Below are positions 17,687 to 27,806 of a DNA stretch of 64,000 bases, piece after piece. The position numbers were made by a program, and so were the translations under genes. Position 1 is the stretch's first letter. Every line of letters starts with the position of its first letter. The notes under the pieces were generated by a model. That model worked only from the letters and a program-made list of their open reading frames with translations, made no database searches and was not told where the DNA came from. The DNA comes from Promethearchaeota archaeon (GTDB taxonomy: Archaea; Asgardarchaeota; Lokiarchaeia; Sigyniarchaeales; SOKP01): contig JAUWGH010000002.1 of the NCBI GenBank assembly GCA_030606485.1, positions 62,001-126,000 on the forward strand, in the 5' to 3' direction.

Positions 17687-18319
17687 TTGAGATTTATGAT
17701 TCTTGAAAAGCTAATCGTGGGAATGTTGGCTACAAACTGTTATATCTTTGGTTCAGAAAAATCCAGAGAAGTAGTAATTATAGACCCTGGAGAAGAACCC
17801 AATCGAATAAAAACTATAGTTGATAATAATTCTTTAATTCCAATCGCAATTTTACTCACTCATGGACATTTTGATCATACAAGGGCAATGCGAGCTCTCA
17901 TTAGAACTTACCGCATTCCATTGATGTATAATGAGAAAGATAAAAAAATAGTGAAAAAAGAAGCAGGTAGATGGCTTAATGAAGGTGATATAGTCAAAGT
18001 GGGCGAATTTAATCTTTATGTATTAGAAACTCCAGGGCATAGTCCAGGAAGTGTATGTTTTTATACAAAAGATGTCAAATTTTATAAAAATCTTCCAGTT
18101 GAGGGAATCTTATTTTCTGGAGATTTGATTTTTAGAAGGAGTATTGGTAGATCCGATTTTGAAGGTGGTAATCAAAAACTCTTATTTGAAAGTATAAGAA
18201 ATAAAATTATGTATAATAAGGATCTTTCCGATAATTTTATTATATTTCCTGGGCATATGGGGAATACTACAATTGGAGAGGAACGTACAATGAATTTATT
18301 TAAAAATTATTTTTTATAA
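17687..18319 (+). CDS. Metallo-beta-lactamase-fold hydrolase (glyoxalase II-like)
   Basis: This 210-residue protein shows the metal-binding series in order: THGHFDHTRAM near residue 63 (H-x-H-x-D-H), ETPGHSPGSVCFY near 117, SGDLIFRRSIGRSDF near 148 and FPGHMGNTTIGEE near 193. The length and motifs fit the short glyoxalase II-like group, which hydrolyses thioesters such as S-lactoyl thiols. The start context ttttgagatttatg lacks a strong ribosome-binding site. The gene is convergent with the GH57 gene, with only 3 nt between the two stop codons, so any terminators must overlap coding DNA. Confidence 0.9.
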   Translation: MRFMILEKLIVGMLATNCYIFGSEKSREVVIIDPGEEPNRIKTIVDNNSLIPIAILLTHGHFDHTRAMRALIRTYRIPLMYNEKDKKIVKKEAGRWLNEGDIVKVGEFNLYVLETPGHSPGSVCFYTKDVKFYKNLPVEGILFSGDLIFRRSIGRSDFEGGNQKLLFESIRNKIMYNKDLSDNFIIFPGHMGNTTIGEERTMNLFKNYFL

Positions 18320-18322
18320 TTT

Positions 18323-19915
18323 TTACTGGATTTTCTTAAAATAATTAATATTGATATCTTGGAAACAAGTATCAATAGTTTCTATTGCTTCTAATTCTTG
18401 TAAACTAATTCTAGTTTTATCTTTCAAATCTTTTGCAGCCCATAATAATTTATTAAATCTTTGATGATGATTATGAAATCTCTGATTTGCATAATCTTTA
18501 GTTTGTTTAGTATAAAGTAGAAAGGGCCAATCACTCCCTTGCATTAAAAGTATTTCTCTCGCCATTTGCTTAAAAATTCGGCTACCCCATTCGTCAGGAT
18601 TGGAATTTGCTTCCAAAATTTTTTCGAATTCTATTATACTTGAGTTTATATACGGCCAAATCCAGATATGCTCCTTATTTTTCCACACTTGAAAGTAACC
18701 GCCCTCTCCCCAACTGCTCTGTCCCATTTTAATGATTGAAAATTCGGTTTCAAATTTTGAAACATAATCAGAAATTGTTGTCATGCCTATATTTTCACTT
18801 TCAGAGACTAATTCGAACACTTTTTTCAGCCAAGCAATCCCCTCCATCCACCAGTGCCCGTAGAGCTCAAAATCGTAGGGGGACAATATTATTCCCTTTT
18901 TATTAAAATTTTCATAGAAGAGAGGGATTTCTTGATTTAAAAGTGCAATAAAATGATTTGCTTGGTTTTGAACTGTTATATTAGCATCAAAAGGATTATA
19001 AAGGAATTTATTTTGGTAATTAACATCCTTTCCCGTAATTCTCCAATAATTTAAACCAGATTCGTGATCTTTTCTGTGAAACTCTCTATAGGCAGGATCG
19101 CCAGGATATCCAATCTTTGCGTCCCATACTTGCCTTCCAGTTTTTTCATTTCGCCCAAAAACTGAAACTCCGCTCTCTAATTTGTAACCGAAATTAGTAT
19201 ATAGTCCAATATTGTTTTTTTTCTCGAGAATTTCAGCGTTTAGTATTCCGTGAGTATCCACGAAAAAATACTTCAGACCGGAGTTATTCAACCAATAATC
19301 CAAGCTTTCTCTAACTGTTCCATCTTTTAATTCTTTAGGTCTATAAGCACATTCTGGAAGCCAAAATCCTACGGGGTCCTTGTTGAAATATTTTTTGTAT
19401 GTGTCCACACCAATTTGAATTTGTGAAAAAACTCCCGAATCGCTTTCCATAAGCGGTAAAAATCCATGAGTAGCTCCACTAGTTATTACTTCGACCATTC
19501 CTTCTTTTTGTAGCCATTTGAAGGTGCCTAAAATATCATTATAATAATTATGATAATAGGTGTGTCGAACCTTCTCATAGTTTTTTAGGTAGAATTCTGC
19601 AATTTTTTTCCTTTCTTGGTGGTTGTCGAATCGTTTTACATCTGATTTCGCTCGATTTATCCAGTCTTCCAAGTACTCAGAGAAACGTTGTTTCATGTAT
19701 TCGTCAGCCAGTTGTTCGGCTAAAATCGGTGTAATATTAACAGTAATATCAGTCTTTATTCCATCTTCTTTTAATTCTCGTAATACATTCAAGAAAGGAA
19801 TATAGCTCTCCATCAGAGCTTCATTTAACCAAATTTCTCCGGCTGGCCACACTCCGGACTTTTTACAATAAGGAATATGAGCATGTAAAACGAGTCCAAA
19901 ATACCCAAGAGTCAT
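18323..19915 (-). CDS. GH57 1,4-alpha-glucan branching enzyme (DUF1957-type)
   Basis: This 530-residue protein matches the GH57 branching enzyme length. The N-terminus LVLHAHIPYCKKSGVWPAGE is the GH57 start motif. The catalytic nucleophile is Glu188 in GFWLPECAYRP, and the acid/base is Asp348 in SPYDFELYGHWW, close to the E184/D353 spacing of the Thermus enzyme. The C-terminal helical DUF1957 part (LLMQGSDWPFLLYTKQTKDYANQRFHNH) is present. The enzyme would form alpha-1,6 branches in glycogen, so the cell probably stores glycogen. No other glycogen gene is nearby. It is a cytosolic enzyme with no signal peptide. Confidence 0.9.
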   Translation of the reverse strand: MTLGYFGLVLHAHIPYCKKSGVWPAGEIWLNEALMESYIPFLNVLRELKEDGIKTDITVNITPILAEQLADEYMKQRFSEYLEDWINRAKSDVKRFDNHQERKKIAEFYLKNYEKVRHTYYHNYYNDILGTFKWLQKEGMVEVITSGATHGFLPLMESDSGVFSQIQIGVDTYKKYFNKDPVGFWLPECAYRPKELKDGTVRESLDYWLNNSGLKYFFVDTHGILNAEILEKKNNIGLYTNFGYKLESGVSVFGRNEKTGRQVWDAKIGYPGDPAYREFHRKDHESGLNYWRITGKDVNYQNKFLYNPFDANITVQNQANHFIALLNQEIPLFYENFNKKGIILSPYDFELYGHWWMEGIAWLKKVFELVSESENIGMTTISDYVSKFETEFSIIKMGQSSWGEGGYFQVWKNKEHIWIWPYINSSIIEFEKILEANSNPDEWGSRIFKQMAREILLMQGSDWPFLLYTKQTKDYANQRFHNHHQRFNKLLWAAKDLKDKTRISLQELEAIETIDTCFQDININYFKKIQ

Positions 19916-20014
19916 GTTAAACTATAAATCCATTTTATTAAATTAAATAATATGAATATATTAGAAAGTAGATAAATATATTTTTTCTATAAATAATTTT
20001 ATAAATAAATTTAT

Positions 20015-20914
20015 CTATAAGACAGGAGAGATGTAGATATTTCTACTATTATCTAAATTTTCATAATTTTCACATTTAGGTTCTTGTACATCATTATTGT
20101 TTTCTTGAGTTACTCTTTGCCAGATTTTTATCTTTTTTCTATTACACAGATATAAGACATATATCAATAGATCTACTAGATTTTGCCTATTTGGTTTATT
20201 AAGCAGGTCAAGGAAAGATATCGGCTCATTATCATATGCTTTTAAGAGTTTATTATAAAACTTTTGAATTCTTATATTTAGATTTTCTCGCTTTTCTTTT
20301 ATATTTTCAATAAGACTTTTAGGAAGAAAGTTGATTTGTTCCTTAAAATTATCTTTTGGTTTTCTGGATATTTTTTCTTTATCTTTGATTTTCATTACTT
20401 CTGTTAATGCCAGAGCTAAATCATTTAGATTAATCGCTTTATATACCATATTTTTGGGTGATTTCAGGCAAATTTCATTATTATTTATTTTTTGATTTAT
20501 TGTTCTTAAGTCTAAATGCCTATTAACTTCAGTTTTTTCAATATAATCATCAAGTATTTCATCTTCAAAATTATTTTCATTAATTTCCTCAATTTCTTCG
20601 ATACTATCTTGTGTATCAAGTGAATCATTTATGATACGTTTGGTTTTTGCTTTGAGTAAATAAGATGATGAGAATAGGATTTTACCACTTTTACGGAAAT
20701 TAATTTCTTCTTTTTCTTGCTTGATATCGTTAAGATAGTTTGTTAGCATAGTATCCAAATGGCAGTTCCAAATATTTCTTCTAATAATTTTCTTTAAACT
20801 CAATTCATTTAAAAGAAGATTATAATTTTGATTTGCAGAAAAGTCATTAATTAAGTCAATATTTTCTTTATTTAATAAAGACTGATTTATTAGACGATTA
20901 GGAACCTTTTCCAT
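20015..20914 (-). CDS. scpA: ScpA-like kleisin (segregation and condensation protein A)
   Basis: This 299-residue protein has the kleisin layout. The N-terminal helix bundle includes YLNDIKQEKEEINFRKSGKILFSSSYLLKAKTKR, which matches the ScpA block that ends in a Lys-Ser/Thr-Lys turn. An acidic linker follows (EEIEEINENNFEDEILDDY). The C-terminal winged helix (ISFLDLLNKPNRQNLVDLLIYVLYLCNRKKIKIWQ) is the part that binds the SMC head. It would bridge SMC dimers in chromosome condensation. No SMC or ScpB gene is in the window. The sequence is divergent, so the call rests on the two terminal motifs. Confidence 0.75.
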   Translation of the reverse strand: MEKVPNRLINQSLLNKENIDLINDFSANQNYNLLLNELSLKKIIRRNIWNCHLDTMLTNYLNDIKQEKEEINFRKSGKILFSSSYLLKAKTKRIINDSLDTQDSIEEIEEINENNFEDEILDDYIEKTEVNRHLDLRTINQKINNNEICLKSPKNMVYKAINLNDLALALTEVMKIKDKEKISRKPKDNFKEQINFLPKSLIENIKEKRENLNIRIQKFYNKLLKAYDNEPISFLDLLNKPNRQNLVDLLIYVLYLCNRKKIKIWQRVTQENNNDVQEPKCENYENLDNSRNIYISPVL

Positions 20915-21081
20915 TAGTAGAAAACCAAGATCAGTTCATACAAAATTGTTTTTAAGCGAAGATTTAAATTTAATTTCTCTTATTAAAAAGATATATAAAA
21001 AAAATAAAATAAATAAATAATATCTGCGTAATATAAAATTTAACAAAGATATTTTTTAAAATGGATTAGGTCTTTTTAACA

Positions 21082-21366
21082 ATGATTGATTCAAAAGCAA
21101 TAAAAGCCATAATAAGACGATTTGAAGAAAAAGAAGGGGTTCGTGGCGTTATCATCGCAGATTCTAATGGTCTTCCAATCAAAAGTAATCTTGATATAGA
21201 AATTGCTGAAAATGTGAGTGCTTATATAACGTCTCTTATTGGGAAAGGAGAACAATGTGTTAAGTCCCTTCAAGAAGGAGATCTAAAATTTATAAGACTG
21301 GAAACTAGTAAAGGCGAGGTAATGGTCGCAAAAGAAGATATGTTTATTCTAATAGTTTTAAAATAA
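21082..21366 (+). CDS. Roadblock/LC7-domain protein
   Basis: This 94-residue single-domain protein follows the roadblock pattern: helix (IKAIIRRFEEKEG), strand VRGVIIADSNGLPIKS, helix ENVSAYITSLIGKGEQCVKSL, strands LKFIRLETSKGEVMVAKED and a final MFILIVLK. Roadblock proteins dimerise and serve as scaffolds or activators of Ras/Rag/MglA-like GTPases. Asgard archaea have many of them. A second, different roadblock gene follows 240 nt downstream on the same strand, which suggests a heterodimer or a duplicated pair. Confidence 0.88.
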   Translation: MIDSKAIKAIIRRFEEKEGVRGVIIADSNGLPIKSNLDIEIAENVSAYITSLIGKGEQCVKSLQEGDLKFIRLETSKGEVMVAKEDMFILIVLK

Positions 21367-21607
21367 AAGTATATTTAAACTTTTTAAAAAATTCCATTTC
21401 ACAATTCTGTTTTTTATATAAAAACTGATTCTATATAATAAAGATGAGTTTTTGTGAAAATTTTCAATTATTTTGAATTTGAAATTTTGAACTAAAATGC
21501 CTTCTTAGATAAAATTTTAAATTAAAATAAAGGTATTAATATATTATTATATTCCATTAAAATGTATTAAGGTTTTTATAGAAAATAAAAATTGAAGTGT
21601 CAAATAA

Positions 21608-21964
21608 ATGGTTGATAAAGAAAAACTCGAACAATCTCTTGCAAGTTTGATGGATGCTGTAGAGGTATGTGAAGGATTGATCGCAGCTGATAATCAAGGT
21701 AATATAATTGTTGGTCAAACGTTAATAGAAATGGACCACAAGAAAATTGCATTAGACTGTGTTAATCTTATTAAGAATTGTGATGAGGTCGGAACAGATA
21801 TTTCAAAAGGTAAATTACAAGATATTACTCTTACTTTAAAAGATGGATTTTTAATATTGGTTGGATCAGAACAATTAATTTTAATCGCTTTAGCTGGAAA
21901 TGATGCATTATCTTCATTAGCACTAATAAGGCGTAACTTGATTAATGTTTTAAGTAATCAATAA
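21608..21964 (+). CDS. Roadblock/LC7-like protein
   Basis: This 118-residue protein has the roadblock order of elements: helix KLEQSLASLMDAVE, strand CEGLIAADNQGNIIVGQTL, helix KIALDCVNLIKNCDEVG, strands LQDITLTLKDGFLILVGSEQLILIALAG and a C-terminal helix ALIRRNLINVL. The last strand-helix unit is more complete than in its upstream neighbour. A GTPase partner is likely; the nearest GTPase in the window is the longin-Arf protein at about 40 kb. The leader contains a run of A and T with no clear ribosome-binding site. Confidence 0.82.
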   Translation: MVDKEKLEQSLASLMDAVEVCEGLIAADNQGNIIVGQTLIEMDHKKIALDCVNLIKNCDEVGTDISKGKLQDITLTLKDGFLILVGSEQLILIALAGNDALSSLALIRRNLINVLSNQ

Positions 21965-21997
21965 TTTTTTCTTATATTTTTTATCGTATTTATATGC

Positions 21998-24900
21998 TTA
22001 TTTTATCTTTTCTTCTTTAAGAAGCTCATCTAAATCTTTTTTCTCTATTTCTTTTGCTCGTAATTCAGAAACTTTCACATATTTACCTTTTCTTTTTCTT
22101 TCAGGAGGTTTTTCAAAAATTTTCTCTATCTTTTTGTTTATTCTTACTCTATATAAGAGTGCTAATAAATAAAAACAGCCAATACCAATAAAAAGAAATA
22201 AAATTGATAATTGTACAATCTGAGTAAAGAGGGATTCATCATCTAAATCATATGTAAGAAAATTTTGAAATTCATTTTCTTCATTTGTCTGTATAGTTTT
22301 AAATGAAATATTGACTAGAATAGTAATATTATTATCATCAATATTAGGGATAGAAATTAAATAAGATATACCTGTAGTTTCTTCTGGTTTGAGGTAATTT
22401 AATTCATAATTATTGTATTTAGATAATGTATAGGAAAAATTTGTTATTAATGTAATATTAATATCTGTAAGTATAGACGTACCAACATTTTTTATTATTA
22501 TATCCATCTGATTCTCTTTATTTCGTAAAAATATTGTATTATTTGTTACAGATTCTAGGATAATTTCGTTTGAATAAATAATAAAATCAATAGTATAATT
22601 AATTTCAGAAGATAAGATATAAGAATTTCCAGTCCAATTCAATTTAATTTTTCCAGATGAATTTTTCGTAAATTGATTTGAATCTATCTCCATAATTGCC
22701 TTTCCATTTAGATCTGTAAGATTATGATTATCTCCATCGGTTCCTAAAAGTTCTTGCCAATTATTACTAGAGTTTAAAAAATAATAATGGATTTCTTCTC
22801 CACTTATAGGTCCTCCTTTCTCGTTTCGTAAATATGCTGTTAAATTAAATTTTTTACCCCAAATAACTTCGCTAGGATTAACTGACAAGTTTTGAAAACT
22901 GCTGTCAAGTTTAAACGAGAATGCTTTATTAATTTGATTTAATGTACTCATATAATATTCATCTATTATATTTATGAAGAAAGACGTAATTCCAGGTATA
23001 TTAAAGTCATCTCTACTAAAATTGAGAACCAGTCCTCTTGAAGTTATGCCTTCTAAATATTTAAAAGAGAGAATTTCCCCTTCAAAAACAGTTTCATTAT
23101 CTTTTATCATAATTGAATAATCATTATTTATCCAAGAACCACTAAATTCATCTTCAATATATACTTTAATTTTTGTTAGACAACCACCAAGTCTAATAGG
23201 TGAATTTATCCCGTTCCAAGTCCCATCTGGATTTTTATTATTTAAAGTTGCATTATAATAAAATTCATATGAATCATTAGGTGTTCCTGTAAAGTTTAGT
23301 AATTGATTTGGAGTATTTACTTCAGCGATGATCCAATTTGGATTAATTGGTGAAATTAATTGAATAGATAATCTTACGTTAAAGGGAAAATTTAAATCTT
23401 TATTTTTTACTTTAATCTTAAAAGAAATTTTTTCATCAGGACTTATAATCGTTTCATTTTGAAGAAAGTTAGTAATTTCTACAGTTAAATTATCAACATT
23501 TGAAAATTGCTCAGAGATTATATTATTAATTGTGAATTTATCTAATGTATTAATGCCTGTTGATTCTTTAACAGTTGTGATTAATATAGAGTAATTCGTT
23601 AAATCAGTATTAGCCCTAATTAGGTTTCCTTCAAAAATATTTCCTCCCTCCTCTTTATCATAAGTGCAATCAAGTATATTAAAGTCATAATCCGATAAAT
23701 AGAAAATTTTCTTTTTGCAGCCTACTGCAGTTCCATTTTTCCAAAAAAAACCAATTGTATAAGAACCTTTTTCGCTTAAAAAGGTTGAATTAAAAATATT
23801 CGAGTTATTGAAATCATAAGATGTAACATTAAAAGTATCATCAATTATTCCTTCAGAATCAGTTAGATTCCATATAACAAATTTTGTACCATTTGATAAA
23901 AATAAACTAGCATTTGCCATCCCATCAGAAACCGGTTTCCCATCATGATCTTGAACATTTAAACTTATTGAAACATTATCACCCAACATAAAACCATTAG
24001 TTGGCCAAGAATGTGAATTTTTAAAATGCAAATAAGTGGTCATATTATAAATACAGTTAAAACTGGTTAATTTGAGAGAATAAACACCATTATGATCTGG
24101 ATTTGAAGTATCGATGATAGTATCATTTTGGACAATATATTTCCCAAAAATACCATTTTCACTTAAAATACCTGCTGAACTTTCATCATATTTTGAAATA
24201 TTATCTGCACAGAGTAAATCGTATGAATTCCAATATAAAGGATATATATACCAAAACTCTAAGAACGACCAATTAGTAATGAAATAGCTGCTATCACTAT
24301 TGAAAGTATAGTTCAACTCCCATTTTGGAAGACTATTATAAGTACAATTATAATGCGCAGTTGCATTTTCCAGCGAATAAGCAGTGGCAGAATATGATAC
24401 GTTGAAAAATAGGTGAGAAGTTACACTTTTATTCCAATTTAAGGTGATTTCAAATCTTGCACCGTTTGATGTATTTATTGGTTCTTCAAATACTCCCGTC
24501 CATTTCCCTAAACCCCATGTATATGTTGAAGATTCATTGTATGGATAAGTGCTAATTTCCATATTTGACAATGTTTTATTCTCAAAAGTAATATCTAAAA
24601 TATCGTTGGGCATCCATCCCCTGGTTACATTAATGATGAAAGGACTTGCGTCAAAAAAATGATAGGATCCTTCATAAACTTTTACCCAAGAAGAACCATT
24701 ATCCTCCGTTTTTAGTAACAAATGATTATTTAAACCATCAGGATCACAACCTTGAAGTGGTGGAGCAGTCTGTGGCAAAATCATTAAATGAAAAGCGTCC
24801 GTGCTAATGTTTGATTTTATTATAAAAAAATAATTACTTACATTAAGATTTGTTATCGGTGTAGTAAAACTAAAATTTACTATTGAATCATCAGTATAAT

Positions 24901-26044
24901 TCAATATTTCAATAGAATCAATAAAAATTTCTGGTTTAATTAAAATATTTTCAGCAGGGGAAGTATCACCGGTTATTTGGCTTCTTTGGACTGTGCTATT
25001 TGCTCGATAAAGTGAAATATTTAATTTTGAATTTAAATCTGCCGATAAATTTAGAGCTCTTATCCACGCTTGAAAACCATATACTGTAGCATCTCCTCTT
25101 AAATCAAACTCTAATGCAACATATGATTGATCTGTAATTGGTAATTCAAAAACTGAAGAGGCTGAAGCATCAAAATTATAAAAACTCAAATTATAATTAT
25201 TTGTATTATTCTTGAAATAAAACTGGAAAATACAATTACCTGTTTCATTGATAAACCTTGTATTTTCGTTAAAGATATCCAAATTTATTGTCTTTTTATT
25301 TGTATCGGAACTATTTATGAAAACATTTGAGGAGATATTTTTCCATGTATTTTCAAATCGATCCCAAATTTTAACTGACAAATTAACATTTTCTGTTAAA
25401 TTAACCGTAAAATCAACATAAATCTTACTTATATTAAGATAATTGAAATAAAATCCTACTGGATCTGAATTTTTTGTAAAATTAACGGTTATTGTAAAAT
25501 TAATAATATTGGATGTTGAATTTGCTTTCCAAAATGTGTTGGGATTTGCGATAGGATCATCTATCATCTCTAAAATACTTCCACTTATATTATTTCCACT
25601 AATTAGATTTAAAGTTGCATTATCAAATGGAAATGTTGCAATTGGAAATGGAAGATTATATGCTACATCATTTTCAATTTCATAAGTCGTATTGTAATTT
25701 TGATCAAATGTGAAATTAAATTCACCAGCTGTCAATTTCGAGTATAAATTGGGGGCAGTGATATTAAAAGAACCATTAGTCATTGTTGAAGTAGAGATAT
25801 TATTCATATATGCTCTTACCGTTTGATTTAATCCATCTCCATAAATTGGATTGTCTAAATCGGTTTGAGACATTGACGGATTATCCTTTTTATCATTAAA
25901 AGGATATTCAATGTAAGTATCATTTTTTTGATAAGATAAATTATTAGGAGTCATTATCAAAGAATGCAAAATGAATAATGTTAAAATTGTAACCGAAAAG
26001 ATACATTTTAATTTTGATTTTTTGATATTCACTCGTATTACCAT
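21998..26044 (-). CDS. Giant surface-anchored beta-sandwich protein
   Basis: This 1348-residue protein has a signal peptide (CIFSVTILTLFILHSLIM) and one C-terminal membrane helix (FTQIVQLSILFLFIGIGCFYLLALLY), followed by a short basic cytosolic tail ending KDLDELLKEEKIK. The ectodomain is rich in Asn, Ser, Thr and Tyr, with many N-glycosylation sequons. It contains repeated beta-sandwich units: an Ig/Big-like segment (SVNPSEVIWGKKFNLTAYLRNEKGGPISGEEIHYYF) and a CARDB-like segment near the C-terminus (QMDIIIKNVGTSILTDINITL). It is probably a cell-surface structural or adhesion protein. No enzymatic motif is seen. It is transcribed convergently to the roadblock genes, with 33 nt between the stops. 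Confidence 0.85.
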   Translation of the reverse strand: MVIRVNIKKSKLKCIFSVTILTLFILHSLIMTPNNLSYQKNDTYIEYPFNDKKDNPSMSQTDLDNPIYGDGLNQTVRAYMNNISTSTMTNGSFNITAPNLYSKLTAGEFNFTFDQNYNTTYEIENDVAYNLPFPIATFPFDNATLNLISGNNISGSILEMIDDPIANPNTFWKANSTSNIINFTITVNFTKNSDPVGFYFNYLNISKIYVDFTVNLTENVNLSVKIWDRFENTWKNISSNVFINSSDTNKKTINLDIFNENTRFINETGNCIFQFYFKNNTNNYNLSFYNFDASASSVFELPITDQSYVALEFDLRGDATVYGFQAWIRALNLSADLNSKLNISLYRANSTVQRSQITGDTSPAENILIKPEIFIDSIEILNYTDDSIVNFSFTTPITNLNVSNYFFIIKSNISTDAFHLMILPQTAPPLQGCDPDGLNNHLLLKTEDNGSSWVKVYEGSYHFFDASPFIINVTRGWMPNDILDITFENKTLSNMEISTYPYNESSTYTWGLGKWTGVFEEPINTSNGARFEITLNWNKSVTSHLFFNVSYSATAYSLENATAHYNCTYNSLPKWELNYTFNSDSSYFITNWSFLEFWYIYPLYWNSYDLLCADNISKYDESSAGILSENGIFGKYIVQNDTIIDTSNPDHNGVYSLKLTSFNCIYNMTTYLHFKNSHSWPTNGFMLGDNVSISLNVQDHDGKPVSDGMANASLFLSNGTKFVIWNLTDSEGIIDDTFNVTSYDFNNSNIFNSTFLSEKGSYTIGFFWKNGTAVGCKKKIFYLSDYDFNILDCTYDKEEGGNIFEGNLIRANTDLTNYSILITTVKESTGINTLDKFTINNIISEQFSNVDNLTVEITNFLQNETIISPDEKISFKIKVKNKDLNFPFNVRLSIQLISPINPNWIIAEVNTPNQLLNFTGTPNDSYEFYYNATLNNKNPDGTWNGINSPIRLGGCLTKIKVYIEDEFSGSWINNDYSIMIKDNETVFEGEILSFKYLEGITSRGLVLNFSRDDFNIPGITSFFINIIDEYYMSTLNQINKAFSFKLDSSFQNLSVNPSEVIWGKKFNLTAYLRNEKGGPISGEEIHYYFLNSSNNWQELLGTDGDNHNLTDLNGKAIMEIDSNQFTKNSSGKIKLNWTGNSYILSSEINYTIDFIIYSNEIILESVTNNTIFLRNKENQMDIIIKNVGTSILTDINITLITNFSYTLSKYNNYELNYLKPEETTGISYLISIPNIDDNNITILVNISFKTIQTNEENEFQNFLTYDLDDESLFTQIVQLSILFLFIGIGCFYLLALLYRVRINKKIEKIFEKPPERKRKGKYVKVSELRAKEIEKKDLDELLKEEKIK

Positions 26045-26298
26045 TATTTTAATTTATAAAAAATTAAAATCTCCTTAGATTTTAAAATTTATTAAATGAA
26101 AATTCATATTAAATTCGTTGTTATTTCTAATTCAATAGAAAAGATATTACGTATTGCAACAAATTATTAAATTTTTAATTTATATATTAAAATTTCAGAG
26201 ATTCCTTTAAATATAAAAGAAAAAATAAATGTTAATAGGATTGTAAGATTTAAACTGTTAATATAAAACAACTGAACAATTAATTAAGGGTTGATGAA

Positions 26299-27666
26299 TT
26301 GACTTATTTTAAATTGATTTTAGGTTATGAATGTGGAGTTGATAAATCAGTCTGTCCTTTAGGTTATCCAGAATATTGCCCAAGATGTATATTTAAAAAA
26401 TTTAATGATGCAGAATTCATAATAGACAAAATAGAGACAATAGAACAGGATTCTGATATAAAAAGACAAGAAATGAATTATAGATATATTTGGAAAAAAT
26501 ATAAAGATATTTTAAATATAAGACATATTATAATTCTTTCAAATAATGGAATTCCTACATATAATTTTGCCGTTGGAGATCATCCCATTGATGCAACTTT
26601 ATTGTCAGGATTTATTCAAGCAAATGTTCTATTTTCATCTGAAAAATTAGCAATAGCTGATAAAAAACGGACTTCTGAGGATATCTACGATAGAAAATTT
26701 TATGAATTCCAATATAAAGATTTTAATATTCTCTTACGGAATGGTAAGTTTTGTAGAATCTGTCTAATACTAGATAATAGCGCTTCATCTAATTTAAGAG
26801 AATTGTTATCACATTTTATAGAAATTTTTGAAAAGATCTATGGAGATAAATTGAAAGAATTTGAAAAAACAGGTAATTTAGAATTATTTAAATCTGTTAA
26901 TGAATTGATTGAAAAAATGTTTGAGGTAAATTTAATTTACCCACAGACTTTATCTGCTCAAATTCCTGCCAATATTATTGATAATTTCTCTCTCATTCAA
27001 AAAGCTGTATTTGAATATAGTAATGATTTGCTGAAGGAGAAACCATATTTTTTCATTCCACATATTTTAGATACAACTGCACGAATATTAGGAATTATTC
27101 CAAGAGAAGAAATACTTTGGAATATTTATCAAATGCTTAGACATAATATAATTCTAAGTAAAGATTTACAATTTCAGAGATATGAACTTGATATAAGAAG
27201 TCAGGAAAAACGCGAAAGAGAATTTGAAATTCGAAAGATTTTAGAGAAAAAAGAATTGGTAGAAATTCTAAATGAAAGTATATCAATAAGTATTGAAGAA
27301 GCCCATCAAAAAATGAAATTCTATCTTAAAAAAGCTGAGGTTGCTAAAAAAAATTCTGCGTCTCAAGAAGCTTTAAATGAATATGAAAAAGCACTTGTTT
27401 ACGCTAAAAAATATAATGCGGAAGCTGAAATCGGAAAGATTTCCTTTCAGATTATAGAAATCTTGAGATTTAATAAAGAAATAGAATTAGAATTTGCAAG
27501 AGAGCAATCAATTAAAGCAGAAAAGAAAAAAAATCATATAAAAACTTTAAAATATTTATTTGAAATTAAGGATATATTAACGTCCGAATTTGATGAAGCG
27601 AAAAATGAAAAGAAATTAATAAAATTAAATCAACATATAAAAAAGATTCAAAATTTACTGCGGTAG
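26299..27666 (+). CDS. Longin-like domain protein with N-terminal cysteine cluster and helical C-terminus
   Basis: This 455-residue protein starts at TTG, preceded by AAGGG 8 nt upstream; no in-frame ATG exists back to the stop at 26281. The N-terminus has a Cys cluster (YECGVDKSVCPLGYPEYCPRC) that could bind zinc. Residues about 75-215 have a longin/roadblock-like pattern: HIIILSNNGIPTYNFAVGD, LLSGFIQANVLFSSE, FNILLRNGKFCRICLILD, then a helix ending ELLSHFIEIFEKIYG. Many Asgard proteins share this layout. The C-terminal third is helical and TPR-like (EALNEYEKALVYAKKY). A role as a regulatory adaptor for a small GTPase is inferred. Confidence 0.75.
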   Translation: MTYFKLILGYECGVDKSVCPLGYPEYCPRCIFKKFNDAEFIIDKIETIEQDSDIKRQEMNYRYIWKKYKDILNIRHIIILSNNGIPTYNFAVGDHPIDATLLSGFIQANVLFSSEKLAIADKKRTSEDIYDRKFYEFQYKDFNILLRNGKFCRICLILDNSASSNLRELLSHFIEIFEKIYGDKLKEFEKTGNLELFKSVNELIEKMFEVNLIYPQTLSAQIPANIIDNFSLIQKAVFEYSNDLLKEKPYFFIPHILDTTARILGIIPREEILWNIYQMLRHNIILSKDLQFQRYELDIRSQEKREREFEIRKILEKKELVEILNESISISIEEAHQKMKFYLKKAEVAKKNSASQEALNEYEKALVYAKKYNAEAEIGKISFQIIEILRFNKEIELEFAREQSIKAEKKKNHIKTLKYLFEIKDILTSEFDEAKNEKKLIKLNQHIKKIQNLLR

Positions 27667-27806
27667 ATTTATAATTTCTTAGTTGAATTGAAGGTTTTAA
27701 AAATTTTAAAAATTTTACAAAATTTTTAATTATTTTAACGTATCAACTAATATAGGTAGGTATAAAAATAAGTGATATGAGTTTATTTGTAAATTAGTGA
27801 ATTATT

